Part shown: in pieces, positions 1 to 5,645 of the stretch
Numbering within the stretch: position 1 is the first letter of the stretch
Layout: each line of letters opens with the position of its first letter
NCBI GenBank assembly: GCA_947623795.1
Contig: CANQHS010000013.1
Coordinates: 1-16,007 of the forward strand
Length of the DNA: 16,007 bases
Source of the DNA: an uncultured Clostridia bacterium
Lineage (GTDB): Bacteria > Bacillota > Clostridia > Christensenellales > UBA1242
Direction: 5' to 3'
Made by a program: the position numbers and the translations under genes
The notes under the pieces: model-generated
Database searches by the model: none
Told to the model about the DNA's origin: nothing
The model's input: only the letters and a program-made list of their open reading frames with translations

Positions 1-34
1 CGAAATTTTTTAGCGAGTTATTAGCGATAGATTC

Positions 35-748
35 TTGCTAACTCGCCTTTCCGCTCTTGTTGCCGTCCCTTGTGCATTAAATCGCAAACAATTGACCTTG
101 TTAAAAAGCGTGCTGAACGAATCTGGCGTAACCAAAGTCACATTTGTGCAAAATAGCGTTTGCGCCCGAACTGAAATCGATGTGGATAGCCACGCATACA
201 CCATGGTTGTGGACATCGGCAAATATATAACCGATATAAGTGTGTTGAACGAATATAATTTCGCGATGGGCAGGATGTATTTCCTTGGTGGCGAAGATAT
301 GGACAAGAGCATCACCACCTATATTCAAGATAATCACAATCTAACCGTTAGTGACCAAAGCAGCGAAGCAATCAAAAATGAAATTGCTTCCCTATATGAA
401 CGCGACCTAAACAAAACTGAATATATCGGCATTGATGAGAACGACAAATTTGTTAAAAAAGAGATTGTTGCGAGTGAAGTCCGCGTTGCAATCGTCAATG
501 TTTATGAAAAAATTATTAAATTAATAAAAGAAGTTATGCAAAACTTAGATAAAGACATTGCAAAAGATGTCTATAACAATGGCGTTATGTTCGTTGGCGG
601 GGCAAGCACAATCCCCGGCCTATATGAATATATAAGCAAAAAATTGGATATGCCGGTCATCATTCCAGAAAATCCAGCCGACACAGTGATTTTGGGTGCG
701 GGCAAACTTCTAAATGGCAATCGCGAATTCTTAAAAATAGAACTTTAA
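35..748 (+). CDS. mreB: MreB-like actin homologue, 5' end missing or frameshifted
   Basis: This is the C-terminal two thirds of an actin-fold protein of the MreB/Mbl family, which organises cell-wall synthesis at the membrane. VVDIG (residues 58-62), the GGEDMD turn (85-90), the EAIKNEI helix (111-117) and the adenosine-loop motif GGASTIPGL (188-196) all align with MreB in order. The usual phosphate-2 loop GGGT is replaced by GKYIT (62-66), so nucleotide binding may be altered. Only a TTG with no ribosome binding site is available as a start, and the first ATPase subdomain is absent. The +3 frame at positions 3-38 reads KFFSELLAIDSC and then meets a stop at 39-41. That resembles the segment expected just before LSALVAVPC, so a one-base frameshift near 36-41 is plausible. 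The family assignment is good; intactness is doubtful. Confidence 0.72.
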   Translation: MLTRLSALVAVPCALNRKQLTLLKSVLNESGVTKVTFVQNSVCARTEIDVDSHAYTMVVDIGKYITDISVLNEYNFAMGRMYFLGGEDMDKSITTYIQDNHNLTVSDQSSEAIKNEIASLYERDLNKTEYIGIDENDKFVKKEIVASEVRVAIVNVYEKIIKLIKEVMQNLDKDIAKDVYNNGVMFVGGASTIPGLYEYISKKLDMPVIIPENPADTVILGAGKLLNGNREFLKIEL

Positions 749-762
749 AACTAAATTTGTCT

Positions 763-814
763 AAATAAAGCGAAAACGAAAAATGAGTGTGTTTTAGTTT
801 CGCTTTATTTTTTT
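763..814 (+). terminator. Intrinsic terminator after the mreB-like gene
   Basis: A perfect 13-bp stem (763-775 with 798-810) encloses a 22-nt loop and runs into seven T residues (808-814). It separates the MreB-like gene from minD, so minD probably has its own promoter or depends on read-through. Confidence 0.8.
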
Positions 815-854
815 CTTGTGCTAAATTTTATAAAAACCAACAAAAGGAGTTTTT

Positions 855-1646
855 ATGGCAAGGACAATTGTTTTAACTTCTGGCAAGGGCGGGGTAGGGA
901 AAACCACGGTTACCGCCAATCTTGGCATGCACCTAGCAAACAAAAATTATAGGGTGTGTTTAATAGATATGGATATCGGGCTAAACAACCTCGATGTTGT
1001 CATGAATATGGAAGATAGAGTGGTATATTCAATGCTAGATGTAATCGAACACAAATGTCGGCTTAAAGAAGCACTCGTTGAGGACGACACTTATCCGCTT
1101 TTGTATTTGCTGTCATCTGGCGGGCTAAATCAAAATTTGACTATAACAATTAGCCAAATAAAACAAGTTATAAGCGAACTTGACAAGACTTTTGATTATA
1201 TTTTAATCGACTGTCCAGCCGGAATTGATGCTGGATTTAAGCGTGCTGTTAGCCTTGCGGAAGAGGCTCTTGTTGTAACCACGCCGCACCTATCTAGCTT
1301 GCGAGACGCAGATAAGGTGGTGACGATTTTAACAAGTTACAACATTTCCAGCAAACGTTTTGTTATAAATAGGGCGCGCGGCGATTTAATTAAAGACAAA
1401 CTTATGTTTGATGTCTATGATATTGGCAAAACACTAAACATTGAATTTGGCGGAGTAATCCCAGAGGACGATAAAGTTATAACCAACACTAGTGCAAACA
1501 TAACCAATATGAAAGTGGCGGTCAATCGCGCTTTTGACATTTTGGCAAACAACATTGTAACAGGTGAAAAAAAATTGTTCGATTGCACATATAAATATCG
1601 CGGACTCATTGGCTCAATAAAAAAATTATTAAAACGAAGTGTTTAA
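855..1646 (+). CDS. minD: Septum site-determining ATPase MinD
   Basis: MinD is a ParA/MinD-family ATPase that binds the membrane when ATP-loaded and positions the division septum. The deviant Walker A motif GKGGVGKTT lies at residues 10-18, the switch region DMDIGLNNLD at 38-47, and DCPAGID (Walker B region) at 119-125. The C terminus RGLIGSIKKLLKRSV (249-263) is a typical amphipathic membrane-targeting helix. The 263-residue length is normal for the family. The ATG is preceded by AAAGGAG (844-849 region) at good spacing. minE follows 11 bases after the stop. No minC is present between the MreB-like gene and minD, where Bacillus and many clostridia carry it. Identification is secure. Confidence 0.97.
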   Translation: MARTIVLTSGKGGVGKTTVTANLGMHLANKNYRVCLIDMDIGLNNLDVVMNMEDRVVYSMLDVIEHKCRLKEALVEDDTYPLLYLLSSGGLNQNLTITISQIKQVISELDKTFDYILIDCPAGIDAGFKRAVSLAEEALVVTTPHLSSLRDADKVVTILTSYNISSKRFVINRARGDLIKDKLMFDVYDIGKTLNIEFGGVIPEDDKVITNTSANITNMKVAVNRAFDILANNIVTGEKKLFDCTYKYRGLIGSIKKLLKRSV

Positions 1647-1657
1647 AGGAGCAAAAT

Positions 1658-1882
1658 ATGGACTTAAAAAACAGATTAAATAGCATAATTGAAAAGGACA
1701 AAAAAACCAATCCGCAATATTTAAGCAATGTCATCAAATCCGATTTTTTCTATCTTATAAGCAATTATTTTGAAGTAGATTTTGACGATGTTCAAGTGAA
1801 TATTGATACAGATGGCAATAAATATGTTATAACCCTTTCCGCCACCGGCGAACGCATGAAAATTATGAAAACCCTACCTTAG
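1658..1882 (+). CDS. minE: Cell division topological specificity factor MinE
   Basis: MinE stimulates the MinD ATPase and drives release of MinD from the membrane. The 74-residue protein matches the family through LKNRLNSIIEKDK (residues 3-15, the MinD-contact helix/strand), a YLSNVIKSDFFYLISNYFEVD stretch (20-40, helix of the dimer domain) and a terminal beta strand. The usual N-terminal amphipathic membrane-targeting segment before the RL.II motif (about ten residues in E. coli MinE) is lacking: the protein begins almost directly with the contact helix. The start is fixed by AAAGGAG immediately after the minD stop, and no in-frame ATG lies just upstream. It is co-transcribed with minD. Confidence 0.88.
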   Translation: MDLKNRLNSIIEKDKKTNPQYLSNVIKSDFFYLISNYFEVDFDDVQVNIDTDGNKYVITLSATGERMKIMKTLP

Positions 1883-1973
1883 GCGCAAACTGCGCTCATT
1901 AATCATTTGCAAAATTTCCCTCATTGCTCCTTTTCCTTAAAAAGGGATATTATACAAACTGCGCTTATAATAT
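1883..1973 (+). repeat. Noncoding stretch with two small inverted repeats
   Basis: Right after the minE stop there is a GCGCA/TGCGC hairpin (1883-1887 with 1891-1895), then a second ATATTATA/TATAATAT hairpin (1947-1954 with 1966-1973). The words CAAACTGCGCT occur in both places (1886-1896 and 1955-1965), which suggests a duplicated short element. No reading frame is convincing here. The section looks like accumulated noncoding repeats rather than a regulatory leader. Confidence 0.4.
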
Positions 1974-1984
1974 TTCTAATTTCC

Positions 1985-2062
1985 TGTCATTCTGAGCGAA
2001 CGAAGTGGGTCGAAGAATCTTCTTGGATGTTTCGATTGCGCTACGCTCCACTCAACATGGCA
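1985..2062. repeat. Dispersed palindromic repeat, TGTCATTCTGAGCG class
   Basis: The element opens with TGTCATTCTGAGCGAACGAA and closes with the imperfect inverted complement ending CTCAACATGGCA. Its centre carries GTCGAAGAATCTT. The two ends align as TGYCAT..TGAG, so the whole 78 bases can fold into a long imperfect hairpin. Elements opening with these words are frequent intergenic repeats in many bacterial genomes and behave like REP/MITE-type sequences. Its presence between minE and the protease gene marks a break in the ancestral operon. Confidence 0.65.
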
Positions 2063-2134
2063 TAATCATGTTTTTCATAAGTTGGGCGCATTATATTAAA
2101 GAATATATTTAATGGCAAATTAATATCTTAATAT

Positions 2135-2929
2135 ATGAAAAAGTTTAGGGTGGGCATAAGCTTTGTCTTTGTTGTTGTGCTTTGTTTGGTGTTTAAAAAT
2201 TTTTTGTTGCTCTTAAACTATCTCTTTGCACTCATTTTGCACGAACTTGCCCACCTTTTTGTTGCCACAACGCGCGGATACAAGCTAAAACAAGCGCGGC
2301 TAGATATGTTCGGCCTTTCCATAACATTAGATGAAAAAATTGAGGATAAGGATAGTTTTGCAATCAACATTGCTGGTCCGCTTTTTAACTTGATTTTGTG
2401 CCTTGTTTGTATGTCACTTTATTGGCTTGTTCCGCAAAGCCAAAAGGTGTTAAATTTATTTTGCCTTAGCAATTTTTGTTTGGCAATATTTAATCTCCTT
2501 CCAATATATCCGCTTGATGGCGGAAAAATTTTTCGCTCCATATTTAAATCGGACAAGGCGTATAAAAATCTTGACCTAACTATCCGCATAATTCTAAGCA
2601 TCGTGTTCTTCAGTTTGTTTGTTGCCTCGTGCTTTAACAAAATCAATTTCTTCTATCTAATTATGGTGCTGTTTTTCCTAACAAGCAAGCCAAGCAAAAC
2701 TCCAACGCTCACACTATTTAAAACGACAAAAGAAAAAAACTTTAACAAAATTACTCTTTTAAAAGTGGACGACACATGCACACTTTTTGAACTTTTAAAA
2801 CAAATAAAATCCAAAACTTACACTATATTTTATTGCAATACACTAAAAACTCCTTACATAGATGAAGATATGCTCATAAATTACTCCATCCGCTACCCGC
2901 TAGATAGCAAACTTAAAAATTTAGCATGA
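2135..2929 (+). CDS. spoIVFB: SpoIVFB-like M50 site-2 membrane metalloprotease
   Basis: This is a polytopic zinc protease of family M50B, which cleaves substrates within or near the membrane; SpoIVFB itself releases sigma-K in the mother cell of sporulating Bacillus. HELAH (residues 36-40) sits in the first hydrophobic region. The partner motif NLLPIYPLDGG (120-130) supplies the third zinc ligand, D128. INIAGPLFN (78-85) matches the conserved NPxGP-type loop. The last 55 residues resemble the CBS-like tail of SpoIVFB, and 264 residues is close to the family's usual length. No spoIVFA partner gene is adjacent. The position between min genes and rplU is the ancestral location of spoIVFB, which supports orthology. 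The ATG has no recognisable ribosome binding site. Whether it serves sporulation here is inference. Confidence 0.85.
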   Translation: MKKFRVGISFVFVVVLCLVFKNFLLLLNYLFALILHELAHLFVATTRGYKLKQARLDMFGLSITLDEKIEDKDSFAINIAGPLFNLILCLVCMSLYWLVPQSQKVLNLFCLSNFCLAIFNLLPIYPLDGGKIFRSIFKSDKAYKNLDLTIRIILSIVFFSLFVASCFNKINFFYLIMVLFFLTSKPSKTPTLTLFKTTKEKNFNKITLLKVDDTCTLFELLKQIKSKTYTIFYCNTLKTPYIDEDMLINYSIRYPLDSKLKNLA

Positions 2930-2970
2930 AAAACCCGATGCCACAAGAACACTAAGTTCGACCACCGGAT
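2929..2970 (-). ncRNA. Predicted ~42-nt hairpin RNA antisense to the spoIVFB 3' end
   Basis: On the minus strand, the promoter at 2977-3005 would start a transcript at about 2970. The transcript folds at once into an 8-bp stem (2963-2970 with 2933-2940) and ends in five U residues (2933-2929). Inside the loop, GAAC/GTTC (2956-2959 with 2947-2950) can form a second small helix. Two stem pairs are G-U on the minus strand and would be A-C mismatches on the plus strand, so the fold favours minus-strand transcription. It ends on the spoIVFB stop codon. It matches no RNA family I recognise. Confidence 0.5.
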
Positions 2971-2976
2971 GTTTTA

Positions 2977-3005
2977 AATATACAACCCAATCGCCGAAAA
3001 GTCAA
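2977..3005 (-). promoter_or_regulatory. Minus-strand sigma-A promoter for the small RNA
   Basis: TTGACT (3005-3000) and TATATT (2982-2977) are separated by exactly 17 bases. There is no minus-strand gene directly downstream, only the hairpin RNA and then the antisense strand of spoIVFB. It diverges from the promoter at 3046, about 40 bases away. Confidence 0.6.
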
Positions 3006-3045
3006 CTCTTTTTAAAGGCCAAGCCTAAGTTTTTTTATTTCCCTA

Positions 3046-3074
3046 TTGACAAGGCAATATATGTATGCTATAAT
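3046..3074 (+). promoter_or_regulatory. Consensus sigma-A promoter with extended -10
   Basis: TTGACA (3046-3051), a 17-base spacer, and TGcTATAAT (3066-3074) form a full consensus with an extended -10. Transcription would start near 3081, which excludes any upstream start codon for the following gene. Confidence 0.92.
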
Positions 3075-3093
3075 GTGCTTTAGGAGAAAAGAT

Positions 3094-3645
3094 ATGGCAA
3101 AATATAAACTAACTTTGGAACAATTTAAAGAGTTTGTCGCACCTTTTATTAAGGAAATGAATAAAAAGTTTGTTGAAAAAGAACATAAACAACTTGAATT
3201 TGATATTGGCGTTCTTTTTAACGATGAGAATGAAAAAAGTGAGCGCTATGAATTATATTACAATATAATCGGATATCATATGTTCGGCAATATAATTATA
3301 GAAATAAAAAACTGTTTTGAAATAGTGATACATAACGAGTTGAATAAAGCCATAGACACAGCAGATTTAAGCGAAAATCTTTGTCAAAATTTGTGGCAAT
3401 ATTGTTTTGCATTGTTTGGGGAAGAGTATAGGCAAAATTTGATGCAATATTTAGAATCTGAACTCACTTCCCACATTATTGAACTGAACAGATATATTAA
3501 GGGAATTGAAGATGCCGACATATATGATATGTTTGTCGCAGAAAGCGAAATAAAAGCCGCAAAAGACGAAATTGCATATCTTGAACAAGAATACGAAAAC
3601 AATTTGGAATTCGTTCATGCCTTAGGGGTTATAGACAACATATAA
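3094..3645 (+). CDS. Unrecognised acidic cytosolic protein, 183 aa
   Basis: I do not recognise this family. The protein starts MAKYKLTLEQFKEFV. It is soluble, with no signal peptide or membrane span, mostly helical and rich in Glu, Asn and Tyr. A likely coiled coil covers the C-terminal third (ESEIKAAKDEIAYLEQEYEN). The central part alternates strand-like segments (YELYYNIIGYHMFGNIIIEI). The start at 3094 is fixed by TAGGAGA just upstream and by the consensus promoter, which overlaps any longer reading. It is monocistronic, with its own strong promoter and a perfect terminator, inserted between the spoIVFB-like gene and the rplU operon. A strong promoter suggests it is well expressed. Confidence 0.85.
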   Translation: MAKYKLTLEQFKEFVAPFIKEMNKKFVEKEHKQLEFDIGVLFNDENEKSERYELYYNIIGYHMFGNIIIEIKNCFEIVIHNELNKAIDTADLSENLCQNLWQYCFALFGEEYRQNLMQYLESELTSHIIELNRYIKGIEDADIYDMFVAESEIKAAKDEIAYLEQEYENNLEFVHALGVIDNI

Positions 3646-3668
3646 ACTTGCTTTAAAGCAAGTTTTTT
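3645..3668 (+). terminator. Intrinsic terminator of the 183-aa gene
   Basis: A perfect 20-base palindrome AACTTGCTTTAAAGCAAGTT beginning at the stop codon is followed by a T run. Confidence 0.9.
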
Positions 3669-3701
3669 ATTTGCAATTTGACAATAAATTTGAAAAACCT
3701 G

Positions 3702-3730
3702 TTGACAAAACTTTTTTTATTTGCTATAAT
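3702..3730 (+). promoter_or_regulatory. Sigma-A promoter of the rplU-prp-rpmA operon
   Basis: TTGACA (3702-3707), 17 bases, then TGcTATAAT with TATAAT at 3725-3730. It is a full consensus with an extended -10, as expected for ribosomal protein genes. Predicted start is near 3737. Confidence 0.93.
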
Positions 3731-3736
3731 AGCCCC

Positions 3737-3813
3737 GTAGTACCACTTCGAAATGGTTTTTTAAACTGCATTTTACTAAAAGTGCGACCAGATGAGTGAG
3801 TCTTTATAGGAGG
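3737..3813 (+). promoter_or_regulatory. Structured 5' leader of rplU, L21-leader-like
   Basis: The roughly 85-nt untranslated region holds an ACCA/TGGT hairpin near its start. A stronger 7-bp hairpin follows: GCATTTT (3768-3774 region) pairs with AAAGTGC around a 4-nt loop, with CTG/CAG extending it. Low-GC Gram-positive bacteria carry a known L21 leader RNA in exactly this position, thought to serve autoregulation. I assign it by position and structure, not by a covariance match. Confidence 0.5.
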
Positions 3814-3821
3814 TAACTAGT

Positions 3822-4127
3822 ATGTACGCAATCGTAAACATTTCAGGCAAACAGTATAAAGTTGAAGTTAACGACACCGTCACAGTGGATCGTTTGTCCG
3901 CTGAAGTTGGCGAAGAAGTTAGTTTCCCAGTTCTTATGCTTGTTGATGGTGAAAAGACCCAAGTGGGCACACCAGAACTCAAAAATGTTTTATGTAAGGC
4001 AAAAGTTGTTTCTCGCGTTCAAGATAAGAAAATAACAGTTTTCAAGTACAAAGCAAAGAAAAACGAACGCAAAAAGCAAGGTCATAGACAACCTTACACT
4101 AAGATAGCAATTATAAGCATAGGTTAG
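3822..4127 (+). CDS. rplU: 50S ribosomal protein L21
   Basis: L21 is a 23S rRNA-binding protein of the large subunit. The 101-residue length and the motifs MYAIVNISGKQYKVEVND at the start and KYKAKKNERKKQGHRQPYT (residues 76-94) are diagnostic. A strong ATAGGAGGT ribosome binding site precedes the ATG. It leads an operon with prp (one base downstream) and rpmA, the standard order in Firmicutes. The basic C-terminal loop that contacts rRNA is intact. Confidence 0.98.
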   Translation: MYAIVNISGKQYKVEVNDTVTVDRLSAEVGEEVSFPVLMLVDGEKTQVGTPELKNVLCKAKVVSRVQDKKITVFKYKAKKNERKKQGHRQPYTKIAIISIG

Positions 4128-4128
4128 T

Positions 4129-4461
4129 ATGATTAACATTACTGTTGTTAAAAATAAACAAAATATTGTAACCATCGAAGCAACCGGGCACTCCGGCTAT
4201 GCGGAAGAGGGGAAAGATATAGTTTGCAGTGCGGTTTCAGCAATAACTCAAAGCTTAATTTTGGGTTTAAAGCAAGTGCTAAAACTCAATGTGGTGGACA
4301 TTGTTGATGAATCAATCCCACATTTGAGCGTAACACTAAAAGGCTTAACTGAAAATGAAAATAAACTTGCACAAATCCTAATGCAAACTGCCTATCTCTC
4401 GCTAAAAGAAATTCAAGAGGGTTACACAAAATACATTAAAATAAAGGAGAAGCAATTATGA
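4129..4461 (+). CDS. prp: Ribosomal-processing cysteine protease Prp
   Basis: Prp (YsxB family) removes the N-terminal extension of ribosomal protein L27 in Firmicutes and related bacteria. The catalytic pair lies in GHSGYAEEGKDIVCSAVS, with His21 and Cys33 at the expected spacing. The 110-residue length is typical. It starts one base after the rplU stop, and its TGA overlaps the rpmA start in an ATGA, so the three genes are translationally coupled. No ribosome binding site is obvious, in keeping with coupling to rplU. Its substrate is encoded next door. Confidence 0.95.
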   Translation: MINITVVKNKQNIVTIEATGHSGYAEEGKDIVCSAVSAITQSLILGLKQVLKLNVVDIVDESIPHLSVTLKGLTENENKLAQILMQTAYLSLKEIQEGYTKYIKIKEKQL

Positions 4462-4733
4462 TTTATATTCAATTATTTGCCCATAAAAAAGGTGGCGGTA
4501 GCACCAAAAATGGTAGAGATAGTGAATCTAAACGCCTTGGCACCAAAGTCGGTGATGGCCAATTCGTTTCCGCCGGCTCAATTATAGTTCGCCAAAGAGG
4601 CACAAAAATCTATCCAAGTGAAAATGTTGGCTTAGGCAAAGACTATACACTATTCGCCCTAATCGATGGTGTTGTTCGTTTTAAGAAAGACGCAAGGGGC
4701 AGAAAAGTTGCCACTGTTGAAGCAAAAATGTAA
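4458..4733 (+). CDS. rpmA: 50S ribosomal protein L27 with Prp-cleaved N-terminal extension
   Basis: L27 reaches the peptidyl transferase centre with its N terminus. AHKKGGGSTKNGRDSESKRL (residues 8-27) is the classic start of mature L27. The preceding MIYIQLF is the Firmicutes-type leader removed by Prp. In Bacillus and Staphylococcus the leader ends LNLQFF before the Ala; here it is shorter, with a single Phe (IQLF before AHKKG). Cleavage is expected after Phe7. AAAGGAGA precedes the ATG, which overlaps the prp stop. The remaining sequence is a normal L27 of about 84 residues. Confidence 0.97.
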   Translation: MIYIQLFAHKKGGGSTKNGRDSESKRLGTKVGDGQFVSAGSIIVRQRGTKIYPSENVGLGKDYTLFALIDGVVRFKKDARGRKVATVEAKM

Positions 4734-4756
4734 AAAACCACACATGTGGCTTTTTT
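4734..4756 (+). terminator. Terminator of the rplU operon
   Basis: A CCAC/GTGG stem (4738-4741 with 4746-4749), flanked by an A run before and a T run after (4751-4756), starts directly at the rpmA stop. Confidence 0.75.
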
Positions 4757-4790
4757 CATACAATTTTGTTTTAAAAATTTTTTGACAATA

Positions 4791-4815
4791 AAAATAGCCC
4801 GTGTGGGCTATTTTT
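4791..4815. terminator. Bidirectional terminator between rpmA and the convergent gene
   Basis: A 10-bp stem AAAATAGCCC/GGGCTATTTT (4791-4800 with 4805-4814) has a GTGT loop. T-rich sequence follows on both strands, so it can end transcripts from either side. It abuts the stop codon of the minus-strand gene. Confidence 0.85.
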
Positions 4816-5549
4816 CATTTTAGAAATCGCGCGTCAAAATAAAGCTTGCATCGATAGAATATAGACAATATGATATCTGCCAAATAAAGGCATATGAATA
4901 CAATAATAATCAAGAAATGGAATTTTAAGAAAGCTAAGCAAACAACCAAAGCGGCGGTGATTAGCAATGCAATAATGATAGGAATCAAGTTGTTTTTATT
5001 AAATCCAGTTTTCACTTTAAGGCTTTTATTTGTTTCTTTGTCCTCAACATAAAGAGTGGTTACATGCTCGGCGTCAATTTCAAAAAGTTTATTTCCAAAA
5101 TGACTCATTAAAAGTTCGTTCACAAATGGCAGTGGCAAGAATTGCAATTTTGGGCTTGCCATGCTATCGTTTGCTTTAAAAATCGAGTGGACATAAATAT
5201 TATATGCACCATTGCACATCCTTTCCCAAGCGTTATATTTGGGCATAATGTTGACAATTTTGTCCTTGTCGGCAATTTTTTTAAGGAAATCATCAAACAA
5301 TTTGTTGTTTATATTCAAACTTGCGTAGCACATAACTATGTCGTCCACATCAAATCTTAGCAAAAGATGGTGCACAACTTCTGCTAAATTGTTGACATAA
5401 ACGGCATCGATGGGCAAATTAAATGTTGCAAAAAGTGGAACAAAGTTGCCTTTCACAACATAATGGATATTCTCGCCAAAATGTGCTTTTACAATATTTA
5501 TTTTTTTATTTAAGTCTTCAATGTTATCTACCACAAAAATGACTTTCAT
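4815..5549 (-). CDS. Unrecognised protein with two C-terminal membrane spans, 244 aa
   Basis: I cannot name the family. Residues 1-185 look like a soluble alpha/beta domain (MKVIFVVDNIEDL, IHYVVKGNFVPLFATF, DDIVMCYASLNI, KIVNIMPKYNAWERMCNGAYNIYV), somewhat like a nucleotide-sugar-binding or glycosyltransferase-type Rossmann fold but without a DXD motif. Two hydrophobic helices follow (188-208 and 211-232), then a short basic tail, so the soluble part is probably cytoplasmic and tail-anchored. GAGGGGA lies upstream of the ATG, and a sigma-A promoter is visible at 5567-5594. It is monocistronic, convergent with the L27 operon. A link to cell-envelope glycan metabolism is only a guess. Confidence 0.8.
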   Translation of the reverse strand: MKVIFVVDNIEDLNKKINIVKAHFGENIHYVVKGNFVPLFATFNLPIDAVYVNNLAEVVHHLLLRFDVDDIVMCYASLNINNKLFDDFLKKIADKDKIVNIMPKYNAWERMCNGAYNIYVHSIFKANDSMASPKLQFLPLPFVNELLMSHFGNKLFEIDAEHVTTLYVEDKETNKSLKVKTGFNKNNLIPIIIALLITAALVVCLAFLKFHFLIIIVFICLYLADIILSIFYRCKLYFDARFLK

Positions 5550-5566
5550 TTTCCCCTCTAAACTTT

Positions 5567-5594
5567 ATTATAAACTATTTTGTGACCATTTCAA
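5567..5594 (-). promoter_or_regulatory. Promoter of the 244-aa membrane protein gene
   Basis: On the minus strand, TTGAAA (5594-5589) is followed after 16 bases by TATAAT (5572-5567). The start would give a short leader containing the GAGGGGA ribosome binding site. Confidence 0.75.
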
Positions 5595-5617
5595 AGCAAA
5601 TAAACAAAATTTAAACA

Positions 5618-5645
5618 AAAAAAGACATCATTTAATGTCTTTTTT
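5618..5645. terminator. Terminator of the XRE regulator gene, contains its stop codon
   Basis: An 11-bp stem (5618-5628 with 5635-5645) of poly-A/T plus GACAT/ATGTC has a 6-nt loop and T runs on both strands. The TGA of the minus-strand gene (5630-5628) lies in the hairpin. Confidence 0.82.

Noticed and set aside
2933..2970. Plus-strand terminator for spoIVFB made by the same inverted arms
   Set aside because: On the plus strand two pairs become A-C or C-A mismatches, and the following run is only four T; the minus-strand fold is better.
3011..3037. AGGC/GCCT mini-hairpin followed by a T run as a plus-strand terminator
   Set aside because: The stem is only four base pairs with a three-base loop; it may contribute, but cannot be called alone.
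3046..3093. Longer N terminus for the 183-aa protein starting at a TTG
   Set aside because: That TTG is the -35 box, and transcription starts near 3081; the SD before 3094 gives the real start.
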